From Oscillibacter valericigenes Sjm18-20 (GTDB lineage: Bacteria; Bacillota; Clostridia; Oscillospirales; Oscillospiraceae): 64,000 nt of DNA. Every line of letters begins with the position of its first letter. Position 1 is the first letter of the stretch. The notes below the pieces were generated by a model. The model was not told where the DNA came from. It searched no databases and saw only the letters and a program-made list of their open reading frames with translations. Shown here one piece after another: positions 25,661 to 34,609 of the stretch. The stretch spans positions 3,844,001-3,908,000 of the forward strand of contig AP012044.1 in assembly GCA_000283575.1 (NCBI GenBank), written 5' to 3'. A program made the translations under genes and the position numbers.

Positions 25661-28051
25661 TCAGGCGAAGCTCTGCTCCGTTCTTTCAATAATCTCGTCC
25701 TGAAGGGCCTTGCTCAGGTTGCGGAAGTGGTCGCTGTAACCCGCCACGCGAACGATCAGGTCCTTATAATCCTCCGGATGAAGCTGAGCCTGAATCAGCG
25801 TCTGACGGTCAACGACATTGAACTGAATATGATGACCATCCATATTGAAATAGGTGCGAATCAGATTTGCCATCTGATTCAGGCCCTCCTCGCCAGCCAC
25901 CACAGCGGGGGTAAATTTTTGGTTGAGCAGGGTACCCCCGGTCTGCAGATGGTCCATTTTTGCGCAGGACTTGATCACAGCCGTGGGCCCGTGGACGTCG
26001 GCGCCCTTTTCAGGGGAAATGCCCTCGGAGACGGGCTTGTGCGCCAGACGTCCGTTGGGGCTTGCAATCATCACATCACCGAAGTACACATGGCAGGTGG
26101 TGGGCAGCATATCCACCCGATAGGTACCGCCTTTCATGTTGGGCCTGCCAGTGACATTGTTGCGGTACAGGTCAAAAACGCTGCGCATGATATCATCGGC
26201 ATAATCATCGTCGTTTCCGTACTTGGGAGCCTTGTTTTTCACCAGATTCAATATCTGAGGCTCATTCTCAAAATCGTCCTTCAGGGCCTCCAGGAGCTGT
26301 CCCATCGTAAAATTCCGGTGCTCGTATACGTTGTATTTGACGGCGGCCAGACTGTCGGTAATGGTGCCGGTGCCGACGCCCTGAATGTAGTTGGTGTTGT
26401 AGCGGGCGCCGCCGGCGTTATAATCCTTACCCTTGGCAATGCAGTCGTTGGTGATGATCGACAGGAACGGAACGGGCATGTATTCGGCAAAAATCTTTTC
26501 GATCACGTTGCTTCCCTGAATCTTCACATCCAGGAAATATTTCATCTGCGCTTCATAGGCAGCCCACAGTTCCTCGTAAGACTTAAAGTCTCTGGCATCC
26601 CCGGTATGGGGGCCCAGCTGCTTGCCGGTCATCATATCTTTGCCGTCGAAAAGTGCCAGCTCAAAAATTTTAGGCAGATTGAAGTAGCCCGTCAGAATAT
26701 AGGCCTCGTTGCCGAACGCGCCGGTCTCCACGCAGCCGGAGCAGCCGCCGCGGCGCGCATCCTCCAGGCTCTTACCCGCATTCAGCAGCTCCTGCACGAT
26801 GGCGTCCGTGTTGTAGAATGCCGGCTGGCCCCAGCCCTTTCTGGAAATCTCACAGGCACGTTTGAGGAACTTCTGAGGCGTCTTGCGGCTGATCTGAACG
26901 TTGGAGGAGGGCTGCAGCAGCCGCATTTCATCCATGCAGTCCAAAATCAGATAGGATACGTCATTGACGCCGTTTTGACCGTCGGGCGTAATTCCGCCGG
27001 TGTTGAAGTTGGCAAAGTCGGTATAAGTGGAACTCTCCTTCAGGGTGATGCCCACCTTGGGGGGTGCGGGCTGGTTATTGAACTTCACCCACAGGCACTC
27101 CAGCAATTCAAGTGCCTGTTTCTCATCCAAAATACCGCGCTCGGTGTCAGCCTTATAGAAGGGATACAGATGCTGATCAAACCGACCGGGGCTGTAGGCA
27201 TCCCACGGGTTGAGCTCGGAGGTGACGGCCAGATGCGTGAACCAGTACATCTGGATGGCCTGATGGAAGGTCTGGGGCTCGTGTGCAGGGACCACATCGC
27301 AGTTGGAGGCGACCAGCAGCAGGTCTTTTTTCCACTGGGGATCATCCGTCTTTTCCGCCAGCTCCCGGGCATAGGCGGCGTAGCGGGCGCCCAGAATCAT
27401 AACGGCGTCGCAGGCGATGCTCATGGCATTGAGCTGCGCCTTTTTGTCAAGGGCCTCCCTGTCATTCAGATAATCCAGTTTTTCCAGCGCTTCCCTGATG
27501 TCATTTTGATAATCCAGATAGCCTTTTTGATAAATCTTCACGGAGCCGACGGTGTGACCCGGCCCTCTTTGCTCCATGAACTCGGTGAAGATGCCGGCCT
27601 CATAGGCGGCCTTCCACTCCGGCGTCATGTTCTCAAGGATCTTGTGGCGGGTGGAACGGTTCTCCCAGTAGGGGATGATCACATTGCGATGGTACTCCTT
27701 GTCCTCGGGCCGGACCTTGAAGCTGATCAGGTCCCGGGCGTCCATGACATCCAGGTCCTGCATCGTGTGACAGCACAGCTCGGGGAAGGACGGGGCCGCG
27801 TGCGGGGCGTCGCCCTTCTCGCCGACAATCAGCTCACCTTCGTTAATGCACAGCGTCTTATGCTCAAAATAGTATTTTAACGCGGTTGCCCGCATCTCGG
27901 GAACGGACAGGGTTCCCTCATACTTTTTGTAGGCCTGCGTCACAAGTTTGGCGCGCTCAAGATCGAGATGGGGAATAGCATCCAGGCTCTGTTTTCTCAG
28001 TTTGCGGACACGCTCGTTCATACCACGCTCGTTCATACCACGCTCTTCCAT
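25661..28051 (-). CDS. hypD: trans-4-hydroxy-L-proline dehydratase (glycyl radical enzyme)
   Basis: 796 aa of the pyruvate formate-lyase-like family. The thiyl-radical cysteine is C440 with the catalytic base E442 in GGCSGCVETG; the glycyl radical is G771 in RVAGYSDHF. The characterised C. difficile HypD uses C434, E436 and G765; the spacing here is the same with an offset of six, explained by extra N-terminal residues. The enzyme removes water from hydroxyproline to give P5C (pyrroline-5-carboxylate). The neighbours confirm this: an activase three bases upstream, P5C dehydrogenase and P5C reductase. AGGAGG precedes the ATG. The start region holds a 15-bp tandem duplication giving GMNER twice. 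Confidence 0.9.
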   Translation of the reverse strand: MEERGMNERGMNERVRKLRKQSLDAIPHLDLERAKLVTQAYKKYEGTLSVPEMRATALKYYFEHKTLCINEGELIVGEKGDAPHAAPSFPELCCHTMQDLDVMDARDLISFKVRPEDKEYHRNVIIPYWENRSTRHKILENMTPEWKAAYEAGIFTEFMEQRGPGHTVGSVKIYQKGYLDYQNDIREALEKLDYLNDREALDKKAQLNAMSIACDAVMILGARYAAYARELAEKTDDPQWKKDLLLVASNCDVVPAHEPQTFHQAIQMYWFTHLAVTSELNPWDAYSPGRFDQHLYPFYKADTERGILDEKQALELLECLWVKFNNQPAPPKVGITLKESSTYTDFANFNTGGITPDGQNGVNDVSYLILDCMDEMRLLQPSSNVQISRKTPQKFLKRACEISRKGWGQPAFYNTDAIVQELLNAGKSLEDARRGGCSGCVETGAFGNEAYILTGYFNLPKIFELALFDGKDMMTGKQLGPHTGDARDFKSYEELWAAYEAQMKYFLDVKIQGSNVIEKIFAEYMPVPFLSIITNDCIAKGKDYNAGGARYNTNYIQGVGTGTITDSLAAVKYNVYEHRNFTMGQLLEALKDDFENEPQILNLVKNKAPKYGNDDDYADDIMRSVFDLYRNNVTGRPNMKGGTYRVDMLPTTCHVYFGDVMIASPNGRLAHKPVSEGISPEKGADVHGPTAVIKSCAKMDHLQTGGTLLNQKFTPAVVAGEEGLNQMANLIRTYFNMDGHHIQFNVVDRQTLIQAQLHPEDYKDLIVRVAGYSDHFRNLSKALQDEIIERTEQSFA

Positions 28052-28054
28052 AGT

Positions 28055-28969
28055 TTAACCTCCTATTTTTGTATTGACGAAGCCATTGTTGATGAACATT
28101 GTTTGAAACCGTTCCATCTGCTCTTGGTCAGGTACTCTGAGCATCTCGTCGGCGTAAGTCCTGTCCAGATTCGCATACTTGCTCTTTCCCGTGTTGTGAT
28201 AGGGGAGCAGATTGACCGCTGTAACACGGATATGATTGTCCAGCAAGAAGTCGATCACATCCTGCATAAATTTCTCGGTGGCATTGACCCCATTGACGGT
28301 GGGAATTCGGATGTTGAGTCTGGCGCCGTCGGCGCTGAGGCGGATCAGATTTTCGAGAATCAGCTGATTGTCTGTTCCCACGAATCGCTTGTGCTCTTCC
28401 GGGTCCATCAGCTTGATATCATAGAGGAACGTATCCACGTAAGGCGCAAGTCTCTGAAAATTTTCATACGGGGCATAGCCGCAGGTGTCAATATTGACGC
28501 TGTAGCCCTTGCGGTAAAGTCTGCGGCAGAATTCCTCTATGTAATCCATATCCTGAACCATGACTTCTCCGCCGGACAGGGTCACGCCTCCGCCGGATTC
28601 TTCGTAGAACATCTGGTCCTTCTCCGCTTCCCTGGCCAATTCGTCCACTGTGTACGCCCGGCCCACAAGCTCCCTTGCATTGGGAAGGCACACGTCCACG
28701 CAGCTTCCGCAGGCGGTGCATACCGAGCGGTTCATATTCACGCGGCCATCGCCCAATACATTCGCATGCTGGGGGCAGGCCAGAACACAACTCCCGCATC
28801 CCACGCAGCGCTCATGATAAAACATCAGCTCAATGCCGCCGCGCTGGCTCTCCGGGTTATGACACCACTGGCAGGAAAGCGGACAGCCCTTGAAAAAAAA
28901 TGTGGTGCGAATTCCCTGCCCGTCATGGATGGAATACTTTTGAATGTTGAATACATAAGGCTGTTTCAT
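28055..28969 (-). CDS. Glycyl radical enzyme activase (radical SAM), HypD-activating
   Basis: 304 aa. The radical SAM cluster motif is C29-x3-C33-x2-C36 (KGCPLSCQWCHNP). Two extra 4Fe-4S ferredoxin motifs follow: C55, C58, C61, C65 and C84, C87, C90, C94. TLSGGEVMVQ is the SAM-binding GGE region. It cleaves SAM to put the radical on Gly771 of HypD. Its stop is 3 bp from the hypD start, so translation is coupled. ATG at 28969 is preferred over a TTG at 28984 that overlaps the GGGAG site. Confidence 0.93.
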   Translation of the reverse strand: MKQPYVFNIQKYSIHDGQGIRTTFFFKGCPLSCQWCHNPESQRGGIELMFYHERCVGCGSCVLACPQHANVLGDGRVNMNRSVCTACGSCVDVCLPNARELVGRAYTVDELAREAEKDQMFYEESGGGVTLSGGEVMVQDMDYIEEFCRRLYRKGYSVNIDTCGYAPYENFQRLAPYVDTFLYDIKLMDPEEHKRFVGTDNQLILENLIRLSADGARLNIRIPTVNGVNATEKFMQDVIDFLLDNHIRVTAVNLLPYHNTGKSKYANLDRTYADEMLRVPDQEQMERFQTMFINNGFVNTKIGG

Positions 28970-29097
28970 AGCAGTTACTCCCAAAAACAGACTGCGTCCC
29001 GATTATCTGTTTATTTGACAAGGGCCGTATCCAACCCGTGGAAGAGCCCTCGTTTGACGCGATTCCGGCGACCGGTGCGGTCGCATTGTCGAATTGC

Positions 29098-29137
29098 AAG
29101 GAGGGGCCTGAAATTTTGCAAATTCAGGTCCCTCCTT
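29098..29137. other. Intercistronic hairpin between P5C dehydrogenase and activase genes
   Basis: A 15-bp stem with one wobble (29098-29112 with 29123-29137) in a 279-bp gap. The T-tail is on the plus side, so on the operon strand it may act as partial terminator or RNA processing barrier. A smaller GCGACC/GGTCGC hairpin lies at about 29068-29084. Confidence 0.55.
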
Positions 29138-29248
29138 TTCAGTGAGATAATGAGAATAATACGCGGCCATGCGGCAATCCGCCCTTACCGATACCTGTCA
29201 TTCTACCACAAGCGGAACGCGGCGGCCAGACCTGTCGCAGTGAGAACT

Positions 29249-30877
29249 TTACTTTTCCGCCATATACGGATAGTTGATGGCGGCGGAGGGGGAATAGCTC
29301 TCCTTAACGGAATGGGCGCTGACCCAGCGGATCATGTTCAGTCCGGTACCTGCCTTATCATTGGTGCCGGAAGCCCGCGCTCCGCCGAAGGGCTGCTGTC
29401 CCACCACGGCGCCGGTGCACTTGTCGTTGATGTAGAAGTTGCCGGAGGCGTTGCGCAGAGCCCTTTCCATCTTGACAATCGCCTCCCGGTCCTGTGCGAA
29501 GATTGCGCCGGTCAGTGCGTATGGAGACGCGGTGTCGCAGGTCTTCAGCATCTCGTCAAGCTTATCGTCGTCGTATACATAGATGGACACGATGGGCCCA
29601 AAAATCTCCTTGACCATGGACTCATAGGTCGGAGTCTTGCAGCGGATGATGGTAGGCTGAATAAACCAGCCCTTGCTGTCATCATAAGTACCGCCGGCCA
29701 CGAATTCGCAGTCGGGGGATGCGGCCGCGCGGTCAATATAGCCCTTGCAGGTCTCAAAGGAGGCCTTGTCGATCACCGCTGCCATAAAGGTATCGAACTC
29801 CTGCACATCACCCATCTTCAGCGAGGCAGTCTGCTCTTTCAGGCGCTTTTCCACCGTCGGCCAGATGCTGACGGGGACAAAGGCACGGGAGCAGGCGGAG
29901 CACTTTTGGCCCTGAAATTCAAAGGACCCGCGGACAATGCCGGCCACCAGCGGCTCGATGTCTGCCGTGCTGTGTGCGAAGATGAAGTCCTTGCCGCCGG
30001 TCTCGCCCACCAGGCGGGGATAATTTGCATAGGAGGCAATATTCTCGCCGACCTGTTTCCAGACGCTCTGAAAAACCGCGGTGGAACCGGTGAAGTGGAA
30101 GCCGGCCATCTTGGGATGACTGATTACATACTTGGACATATCGCCGCCGGCACAGGGGACAAAGTTGATTACTCCGGCGGGCAGGCCGCACCACTGCAAA
30201 AGCTTCATATAATAGTAGTTGGACAAAACGGCTGTACGGGAGGGTTTCCACACGGAGACATTGCCCACGATGGCGGGAGCGGTGGGCAGGTTGCCGCCGA
30301 TCGATGTAAAGTTAAAAGGAGATATGGCGCAGATAAAACCATCCAGCGGACGATAGTCCTGACGGTTCCAGACGCCGTCGCTGCTGGCGGGCTGATCCTT
30401 GAAAATTTCCTGCGCGCTCCAAACGCCAAAGCGCAGGAAGTCAGCCAGCTCGGCAATATCGATCTCCGCCTGAAATACGGTCTTGGACTGACCCAGCATG
30501 GTGGACGCATTGAGCACCTTGCGATACGACCCGGTGATCTGGTCGGCGGCTTTCAGGAAAATAGCGGAGCGGTGCTCCCAGGGCATCTGCTCCCATGCAT
30601 CCTTTTCCACCAGAGCGGCGTCAATGGCCATTTTCAGTTCCTTTTCTCCGGCCATGCAGCACTCGGCAATCACGTGATGATGATCGTGGGGCATGGTGAC
30701 CTTGATGGTCTTATCCGTCCAAACCTCTTTACCGCCGATTATCAGGGGAATCTTTACAACCTGTCCGGACTGCTTTTTCAATTCCTCTTTCAATTCAGCG
30801 CGCTCAGCGCTTCCGGGCAGATAACCCTTGAACGGATCGTTTGCCGGGCGCTGGATGGTAAAATATGCGTTTGCCAT
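29249..30877 (-). CDS. pruA: L-glutamate gamma-semialdehyde (P5C) dehydrogenase
   Basis: 542 aa, the usual length of stand-alone P5C dehydrogenases. ALDH motifs are present: AISPFNFTSIGGN, KPSRTAVLSNYY, FTGSTAVF, the general base in RLVGETGGKD, and catalytic C326 in GQKCSACSR. QQPFGGARASGTNDKAG near the C-terminus is typical of this subfamily. It oxidises glutamate semialdehyde to glutamate with NAD+. In this cluster it takes the P5C made by HypD. A GAGGAGATT site precedes the ATG. Confidence 0.95.
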   Translation of the reverse strand: MANAYFTIQRPANDPFKGYLPGSAERAELKEELKKQSGQVVKIPLIIGGKEVWTDKTIKVTMPHDHHHVIAECCMAGEKELKMAIDAALVEKDAWEQMPWEHRSAIFLKAADQITGSYRKVLNASTMLGQSKTVFQAEIDIAELADFLRFGVWSAQEIFKDQPASSDGVWNRQDYRPLDGFICAISPFNFTSIGGNLPTAPAIVGNVSVWKPSRTAVLSNYYYMKLLQWCGLPAGVINFVPCAGGDMSKYVISHPKMAGFHFTGSTAVFQSVWKQVGENIASYANYPRLVGETGGKDFIFAHSTADIEPLVAGIVRGSFEFQGQKCSACSRAFVPVSIWPTVEKRLKEQTASLKMGDVQEFDTFMAAVIDKASFETCKGYIDRAAASPDCEFVAGGTYDDSKGWFIQPTIIRCKTPTYESMVKEIFGPIVSIYVYDDDKLDEMLKTCDTASPYALTGAIFAQDREAIVKMERALRNASGNFYINDKCTGAVVGQQPFGGARASGTNDKAGTGLNMIRWVSAHSVKESYSPSAAINYPYMAEK

Positions 30878-30982
30878 AATAATCTCCTCGCTTTTGATAT
30901 AAATTTTAGTGCTCGCCTATAAAAATCCGCAGATTTTATAAACCGGGATTCTTCCACCCGATTTTCCGCCGTTCGGCAGACG

Positions 30983-32482
30983 TTATTTCTTACCCGCCTT
31001 GCTGCTTTTTTGGTAAATCTCTTTCCACAGGTCCTTGTCCACACCCTTCCAGGACAGCTTGTCGGGGTTGTAGCAGGGGTCTATCCCGGCTTTCATCTGC
31101 TCCTCATAATCCTGATAGAGCGCGCGCGCCTTTGGGAAGAGGAACCACAGCATAAATACATTCACCCAAGTGCAGGCGCCCAGAGCGAAATCGGACAGAT
31201 CCCAGGCCAGAGAGGACTGGACAATACCGAAAACAAACACCAAGGAAATCGTGACCACACGAATGATCCAGATAACAGCTTTACGGGTTTTGGCTTTGTT
31301 GTCGCCCTGGAACAAATAAAGGGCCGCCGTCTCCGCTTCATAGTAGTAGCTAATGATGCAGGTGAAAGAAAAGAGCGCCAGCATAATCGCAATAAACATC
31401 GGTGCGAAATTTCCCATGATCTGGCGGCAGGCATACTGCACAAAGATTACGCCATTCGTTCCCGATGCCGCCAGATCGGCCATTTCTTTGCAGCCCTGGC
31501 CCACATACGTACCGGAGACATTGTAACAATCCGTCAGCAGAATCATGAAGCCGGTTGCCGTGCAGACGATGATGGTATCCACCCATACCCCAGCCGCATT
31601 TGCCATGCCCTGCTTCACCGGATGGCTGGTCTCGGCCGCAGAAGCCGCGGGAGTGGATTCGCCCATGCCAGCCGCGCTGGAGAAGGTGCCTCTTTTGATG
31701 CCCTGCAAAAGCGCGCTGCCAATGATGCCGCCGAACACCGCATCCCTGCCAAATGCACTTTTAAAAATCGTTACAAACATTGCGGGAACTTCGGTAATAT
31801 GCGTGATAAAAACGATGAGGAAAACAAGGAGGTATGCAATCGTCATAAAGGGAACAACATAGGCTGCAAATTGACTGATTCTTTTGATGCCGCCCACAAC
31901 AATCAGGGCCAGAAGAATTGCACAAACAGCGGCGACAGACCACATCGGAACACCGGAGGCATTGCGGAACGCGTCGCAAATCGTATAAGTGGCGGCGGCC
32001 GGCATGAAGCAAGACGCGCCGATCATCAAAATGATTGCCATGAAGGTACCATATTTTTTCCAGCCAAGTCCTCTTTCGGCGCAGTATGCGCCGGCGCCGC
32101 GGTACTCGCCGTCAATTCTAATCTTATAAAGCTGACCGAGCGTACATTCAACGAAGCACATGGCGGAGTTCGTAATCCCTACGACCCACATCCAGAATAA
32201 TGCGCCGGGGCCGCCTAAATAGATCGCAACTGCAACACCTGCCACGTTGCCGGTGCCGATACGCGCAGCCATCGTTGTGCAGAATGATCGGAACGTCGAG
32301 ATGCCGGAATCCGATGATCCCTTATCAAGAATTCTGCTCCACATATCTTTGAAGTGCGCGAGTTGGAAAAACCCTAACCGAATTGAGAAGAATAAGCCGC
32401 TGCCTACCACAAGTACGAGCATTCCTTTCGACCAGATCCAGCCATTTAAAAAGCCCACGAGATTCGCAATTCCTGACAACAT
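30983..32482 (-). CDS. Na+:alanine/glycine symporter family (AGCS) amino-acid transporter
   Basis: 499 aa, about 11 membrane helices. Family blocks include FRSFCTTMAARIGTGNVAGVAVAIYLGGPGALFWMW, GMGESTPAASAAETSHPVKQGM and WDLSDFALGACTWVN. AGCS proteins move small amino acids with Na+ or H+. As first gene of the hypD operon it is probably the uptake system for hydroxyproline or proline, which is inferred from position. GGAGGG precedes the ATG. Confidence 0.9.
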   Translation of the reverse strand: MLSGIANLVGFLNGWIWSKGMLVLVVGSGLFFSIRLGFFQLAHFKDMWSRILDKGSSDSGISTFRSFCTTMAARIGTGNVAGVAVAIYLGGPGALFWMWVVGITNSAMCFVECTLGQLYKIRIDGEYRGAGAYCAERGLGWKKYGTFMAIILMIGASCFMPAAATYTICDAFRNASGVPMWSVAAVCAILLALIVVGGIKRISQFAAYVVPFMTIAYLLVFLIVFITHITEVPAMFVTIFKSAFGRDAVFGGIIGSALLQGIKRGTFSSAAGMGESTPAASAAETSHPVKQGMANAAGVWVDTIIVCTATGFMILLTDCYNVSGTYVGQGCKEMADLAASGTNGVIFVQYACRQIMGNFAPMFIAIMLALFSFTCIISYYYEAETAALYLFQGDNKAKTRKAVIWIIRVVTISLVFVFGIVQSSLAWDLSDFALGACTWVNVFMLWFLFPKARALYQDYEEQMKAGIDPCYNPDKLSWKGVDKDLWKEIYQKSSKAGKK

Positions 32483-32526
32483 TAGTGATTTCCCTCCTTT
32501 TATTTCTCATGCCGCGCGCCAGCACT

Positions 32527-32558
32527 GCGGATTTTCTGTTTCTCACAAAAAAATCCGC
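32527..32558 (-). other. Hairpin in the leader of the AGCS-hypD operon
   Basis: GCGGATTTT (32527-32535) pairs with AAAATCCGC (32550-32558), with a loop that contains a T-rich run on the minus strand. It sits between the candidate promoter and the AGCS ribosome site and could be a regulatory leader. No glycine riboswitch motif was found. Confidence 0.45.
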
Positions 32559-32576
32559 ATATGAGTTAGTATCTTT

Positions 32577-32605
32577 AGTGTATCACACAGTTAAATTTTA
32601 TTCAA
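32577..32605 (-). promoter_or_regulatory. Candidate promoter of the AGCS-hypD operon
   Basis: On the minus strand, TTGAAT (32600-32605) and TACACT (32577-32582) are separated by 17 bp. Each is a 4 of 6 match. The surrounding 32483-32931 region is very AT-rich and divergently placed against the regulator gene. Confidence 0.45.
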
Positions 32606-32851
32606 TAGAATTTTAAATAATTTTCTACTTAATTTTTAATTATTAGTTAATTTTTTACCAATATATCATATATTACAAAAAATTATCACGATATTTTTCA
32701 ATTTATCGAAAAATATTTAGGGTGTGCTTTTACCAAAAACATGATTGCAGGTTTTATGCTTCACTCAAGTACAGCTTAATTTTTAAGTATATTTTCTGCT
32801 TTTTTACATGCCTGAGTTCTAATTCCGATAGATACCTGTTCGAATTTAACA

Positions 32852-32879
32852 TTGACAAGGATTTTTTTCACAATATAAT
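32852..32879 (+). promoter_or_regulatory. Strong sigma-A promoter of the XRE/cupin regulator
   Basis: Consensus TTGACA (32852-32857) and TATAAT (32874-32879) with a 16-bp spacer, about 50 bp before the ATG. Confidence 0.85.
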
Positions 32880-32931
32880 AAGTATAGTTAAAAAAATATA
32901 TATAATACTAAATCATTTGTGTGAGGAAAAC

Positions 32932-33567
32932 ATGGAACAGATAGGTGAAAGACTCAGGCAACTCAGGAAAAGTAAAAACATTACCCTTGAACAGTTGGGA
33001 AAGGAAGCCGGCCTGTCCGCCGGTTTCATTTCTCTTGTGGAAAATGGGAAATCCAATATAGCGCTCGATACGTTGTCGAAAATTCTTCTCGCTCTGGGCT
33101 CCGGCCTGGACCAGTTTTTCGATAAATGCACCGACGAAATCGACGACCCCGTGGTGCACAGCGTTGAATTGACCTGGACTTTAATTACCGAAAACATCGC
33201 TTTCTCCGTTCTGAGCTCCAACGTGCATAATTTTGAGCTCTATCCCCGATTTTTTTTAATGCATCCGGAGGCGGAACCCACTCAGACCGAGATGCTTCAG
33301 CACGACGGTGAAGAATTTATTATGGTGCTCGAAGGCGTGGCCACGATTTATTACGCCGGAAGAAGCTACCTGCTTTATCCCGGGGACAGCATCCAGATTC
33401 ATTCAAATCTGCCCCACAACTGGGCAAACAAGACAAATCACGATGTTAAAATACTCTCGGTCCATTCCCCCAACCCGTTTCCCAAGGAGGGAACGGCGAT
33501 CGATACAAGCGAAATCGTGCATCAGGTCCGGAAGAGAAAAAAGTCTGCTTCCGACTCAGAGGACTGA
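32932..33567 (+). CDS. XRE family regulator with C-terminal cupin domain
   Basis: 211 aa. The N-terminal helix-turn-helix reads RLRQLRKSKNITLEQLGKEA, GLSAGFISLVENGKSNIALDTL. The C-terminal cupin is clear at about residues 120-185 (HDGEEFIMVLEGVATIYYAG, LYPGDSIQIHSNLPHNWANK), which normally binds a small ligand. It is divergent from the AGCS-hypD operon and followed by proC, so it is the likely local regulator with hydroxyproline, proline or P5C as candidate effectors (inference). GAGG lies before the ATG at 32932; the longer upstream frame has no ribosome site. Confidence 0.92.
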   Translation: MEQIGERLRQLRKSKNITLEQLGKEAGLSAGFISLVENGKSNIALDTLSKILLALGSGLDQFFDKCTDEIDDPVVHSVELTWTLITENIAFSVLSSNVHNFELYPRFFLMHPEAEPTQTEMLQHDGEEFIMVLEGVATIYYAGRSYLLYPGDSIQIHSNLPHNWANKTNHDVKILSVHSPNPFPKEGTAIDTSEIVHQVRKRKKSASDSED

Positions 33568-33625
33568 ACGGCGGGCGCATGGTCTTTACTGAAAAATTTC
33601 ACGAGAGCAATCGGAGGGATATCAG

Positions 33626-34441
33626 ATGAAAAAAGCGGCAATTATTGGAATTGGAAACATCGGCAGCATTCTAACCAGACGGATTTGCCTTGCCACACCT
33701 GCGAATGAGGTGGCGATTTTTGACCGTAACCCTGAGAAGATGGCCGCCGTTTCAAAAGAAACGCAATGCTTAGTTGCGCAGGATGCTCTCCAGGCCGCCG
33801 AAAATGCAAAGTACATTGTTCTTGCGGTCAAGCCCCAGTCCCTTGCCGCTGTGCTGCGGTGCATTCTGCCGATCATTCAGCCCTGGCAGTGCATTGTCTC
33901 CACCTCGGCGGGAATTGAACTGAGCAGCATTGAGGAGTTGCTGCATGACAACAATCTCCAGATTCCCGTCGCCCGGATCATGCCCAATCTCCCCATCAGT
34001 ATTGGAAAGGGCTGTGTACTGGTTTCTGAGAATGCGGAGTTTTCACAGGCGCAGGAAGCAGAGCTCTTTGAAATGCTCGGTCAGTGTGGTGTCTGCCAGC
34101 GTGTGGACGAGGAGCACTTTGACATGGGCGTCTCCCTGAGCAGCTGTACCCCCGCCTATGTCTTCATGTTTCTGGAGGCGCTGGCCGACGGAGGTACCGC
34201 CCTTGGATACTCCCGCAAGGAATCGGAGATCGTAGCGGCTCATGCCGTGGAGGGGGCCGTGGCTTTGTTTCTGGAGGGTGGAAAGAACTTTGGCGAGCTG
34301 AAGGACGCCGTCTGCTCGCCGGAAGGCGCGGCAATCAGTGGGGTAGCTGAGTTGGAACGCGCAAGATTTCGCGGCGCGATAATGGACGCCGTGGAAAAGG
34401 CATATCAAAAGAATGAGTCGATGAAATTTGAGCTGAAATAA
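33626..34441 (+). CDS. proC: Pyrroline-5-carboxylate reductase
   Basis: 271 aa. The NAD(P)H fold starts AIIGIGNIGSILTRRI, KPQ follows at about residue 69 (VLAVKPQSL), RIMPNLPISIGKG matches the family PROSITE region of P5CR, and SLSSCTPAYVFMFLEALADGG is the C-terminal substrate-binding helix. It reduces P5C to proline. With HypD it converts hydroxyproline to proline, which can then be used as a Stickland acceptor. It lies 58 bp after the regulator and is likely cotranscribed. Confidence 0.93.
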   Translation: MKKAAIIGIGNIGSILTRRICLATPANEVAIFDRNPEKMAAVSKETQCLVAQDALQAAENAKYIVLAVKPQSLAAVLRCILPIIQPWQCIVSTSAGIELSSIEELLHDNNLQIPVARIMPNLPISIGKGCVLVSENAEFSQAQEAELFEMLGQCGVCQRVDEEHFDMGVSLSSCTPAYVFMFLEALADGGTALGYSRKESEIVAAHAVEGAVALFLEGGKNFGELKDAVCSPEGAAISGVAELERARFRGAIMDAVEKAYQKNESMKFELK

Positions 34442-34483
34442 GAACCTGTCCTTAAAACGCGCAAGCGGTGGTCGCTAAAGCAA

Positions 34484-34524
34484 ACAGACGGCGGGAGGTC
34501 TAAAAAAGACCTCCCGCCGTCTGT
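34484..34524. terminator. Bidirectional terminator between proC and hppA
   Basis: A perfect 18-bp stem (34484-34501 with 34507-34524) with a 5-nt loop of As, between two converging genes. Confidence 0.85.
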
Positions 34525-34609
34525 TCGTCGGCTTTTTTCTGAGATCGGCAACCGCCCCGCCGCATTCGTGACCCTGCGGCGGTACGTTGTCGAAAAATAA
34601 ATCATTGAT

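Noticed and set aside
25616..27880. A 754-codon plus-strand open frame opposite hypD
   Set aside because: Antisense to a clear enzyme gene; no ribosome site or domain.
27968..30922. A 984-codon plus-strand open frame opposite the activase and P5C dehydrogenase genes
   Set aside because: It is antisense to two well-recognised genes, shows no family motif and results from their GC-rich third positions.
32483..32700. Possible glycine riboswitch before the AGCS transporter
   Set aside because: The leader is AT-rich with one simple hairpin and lacks the paired aptamer core of glycine riboswitches.
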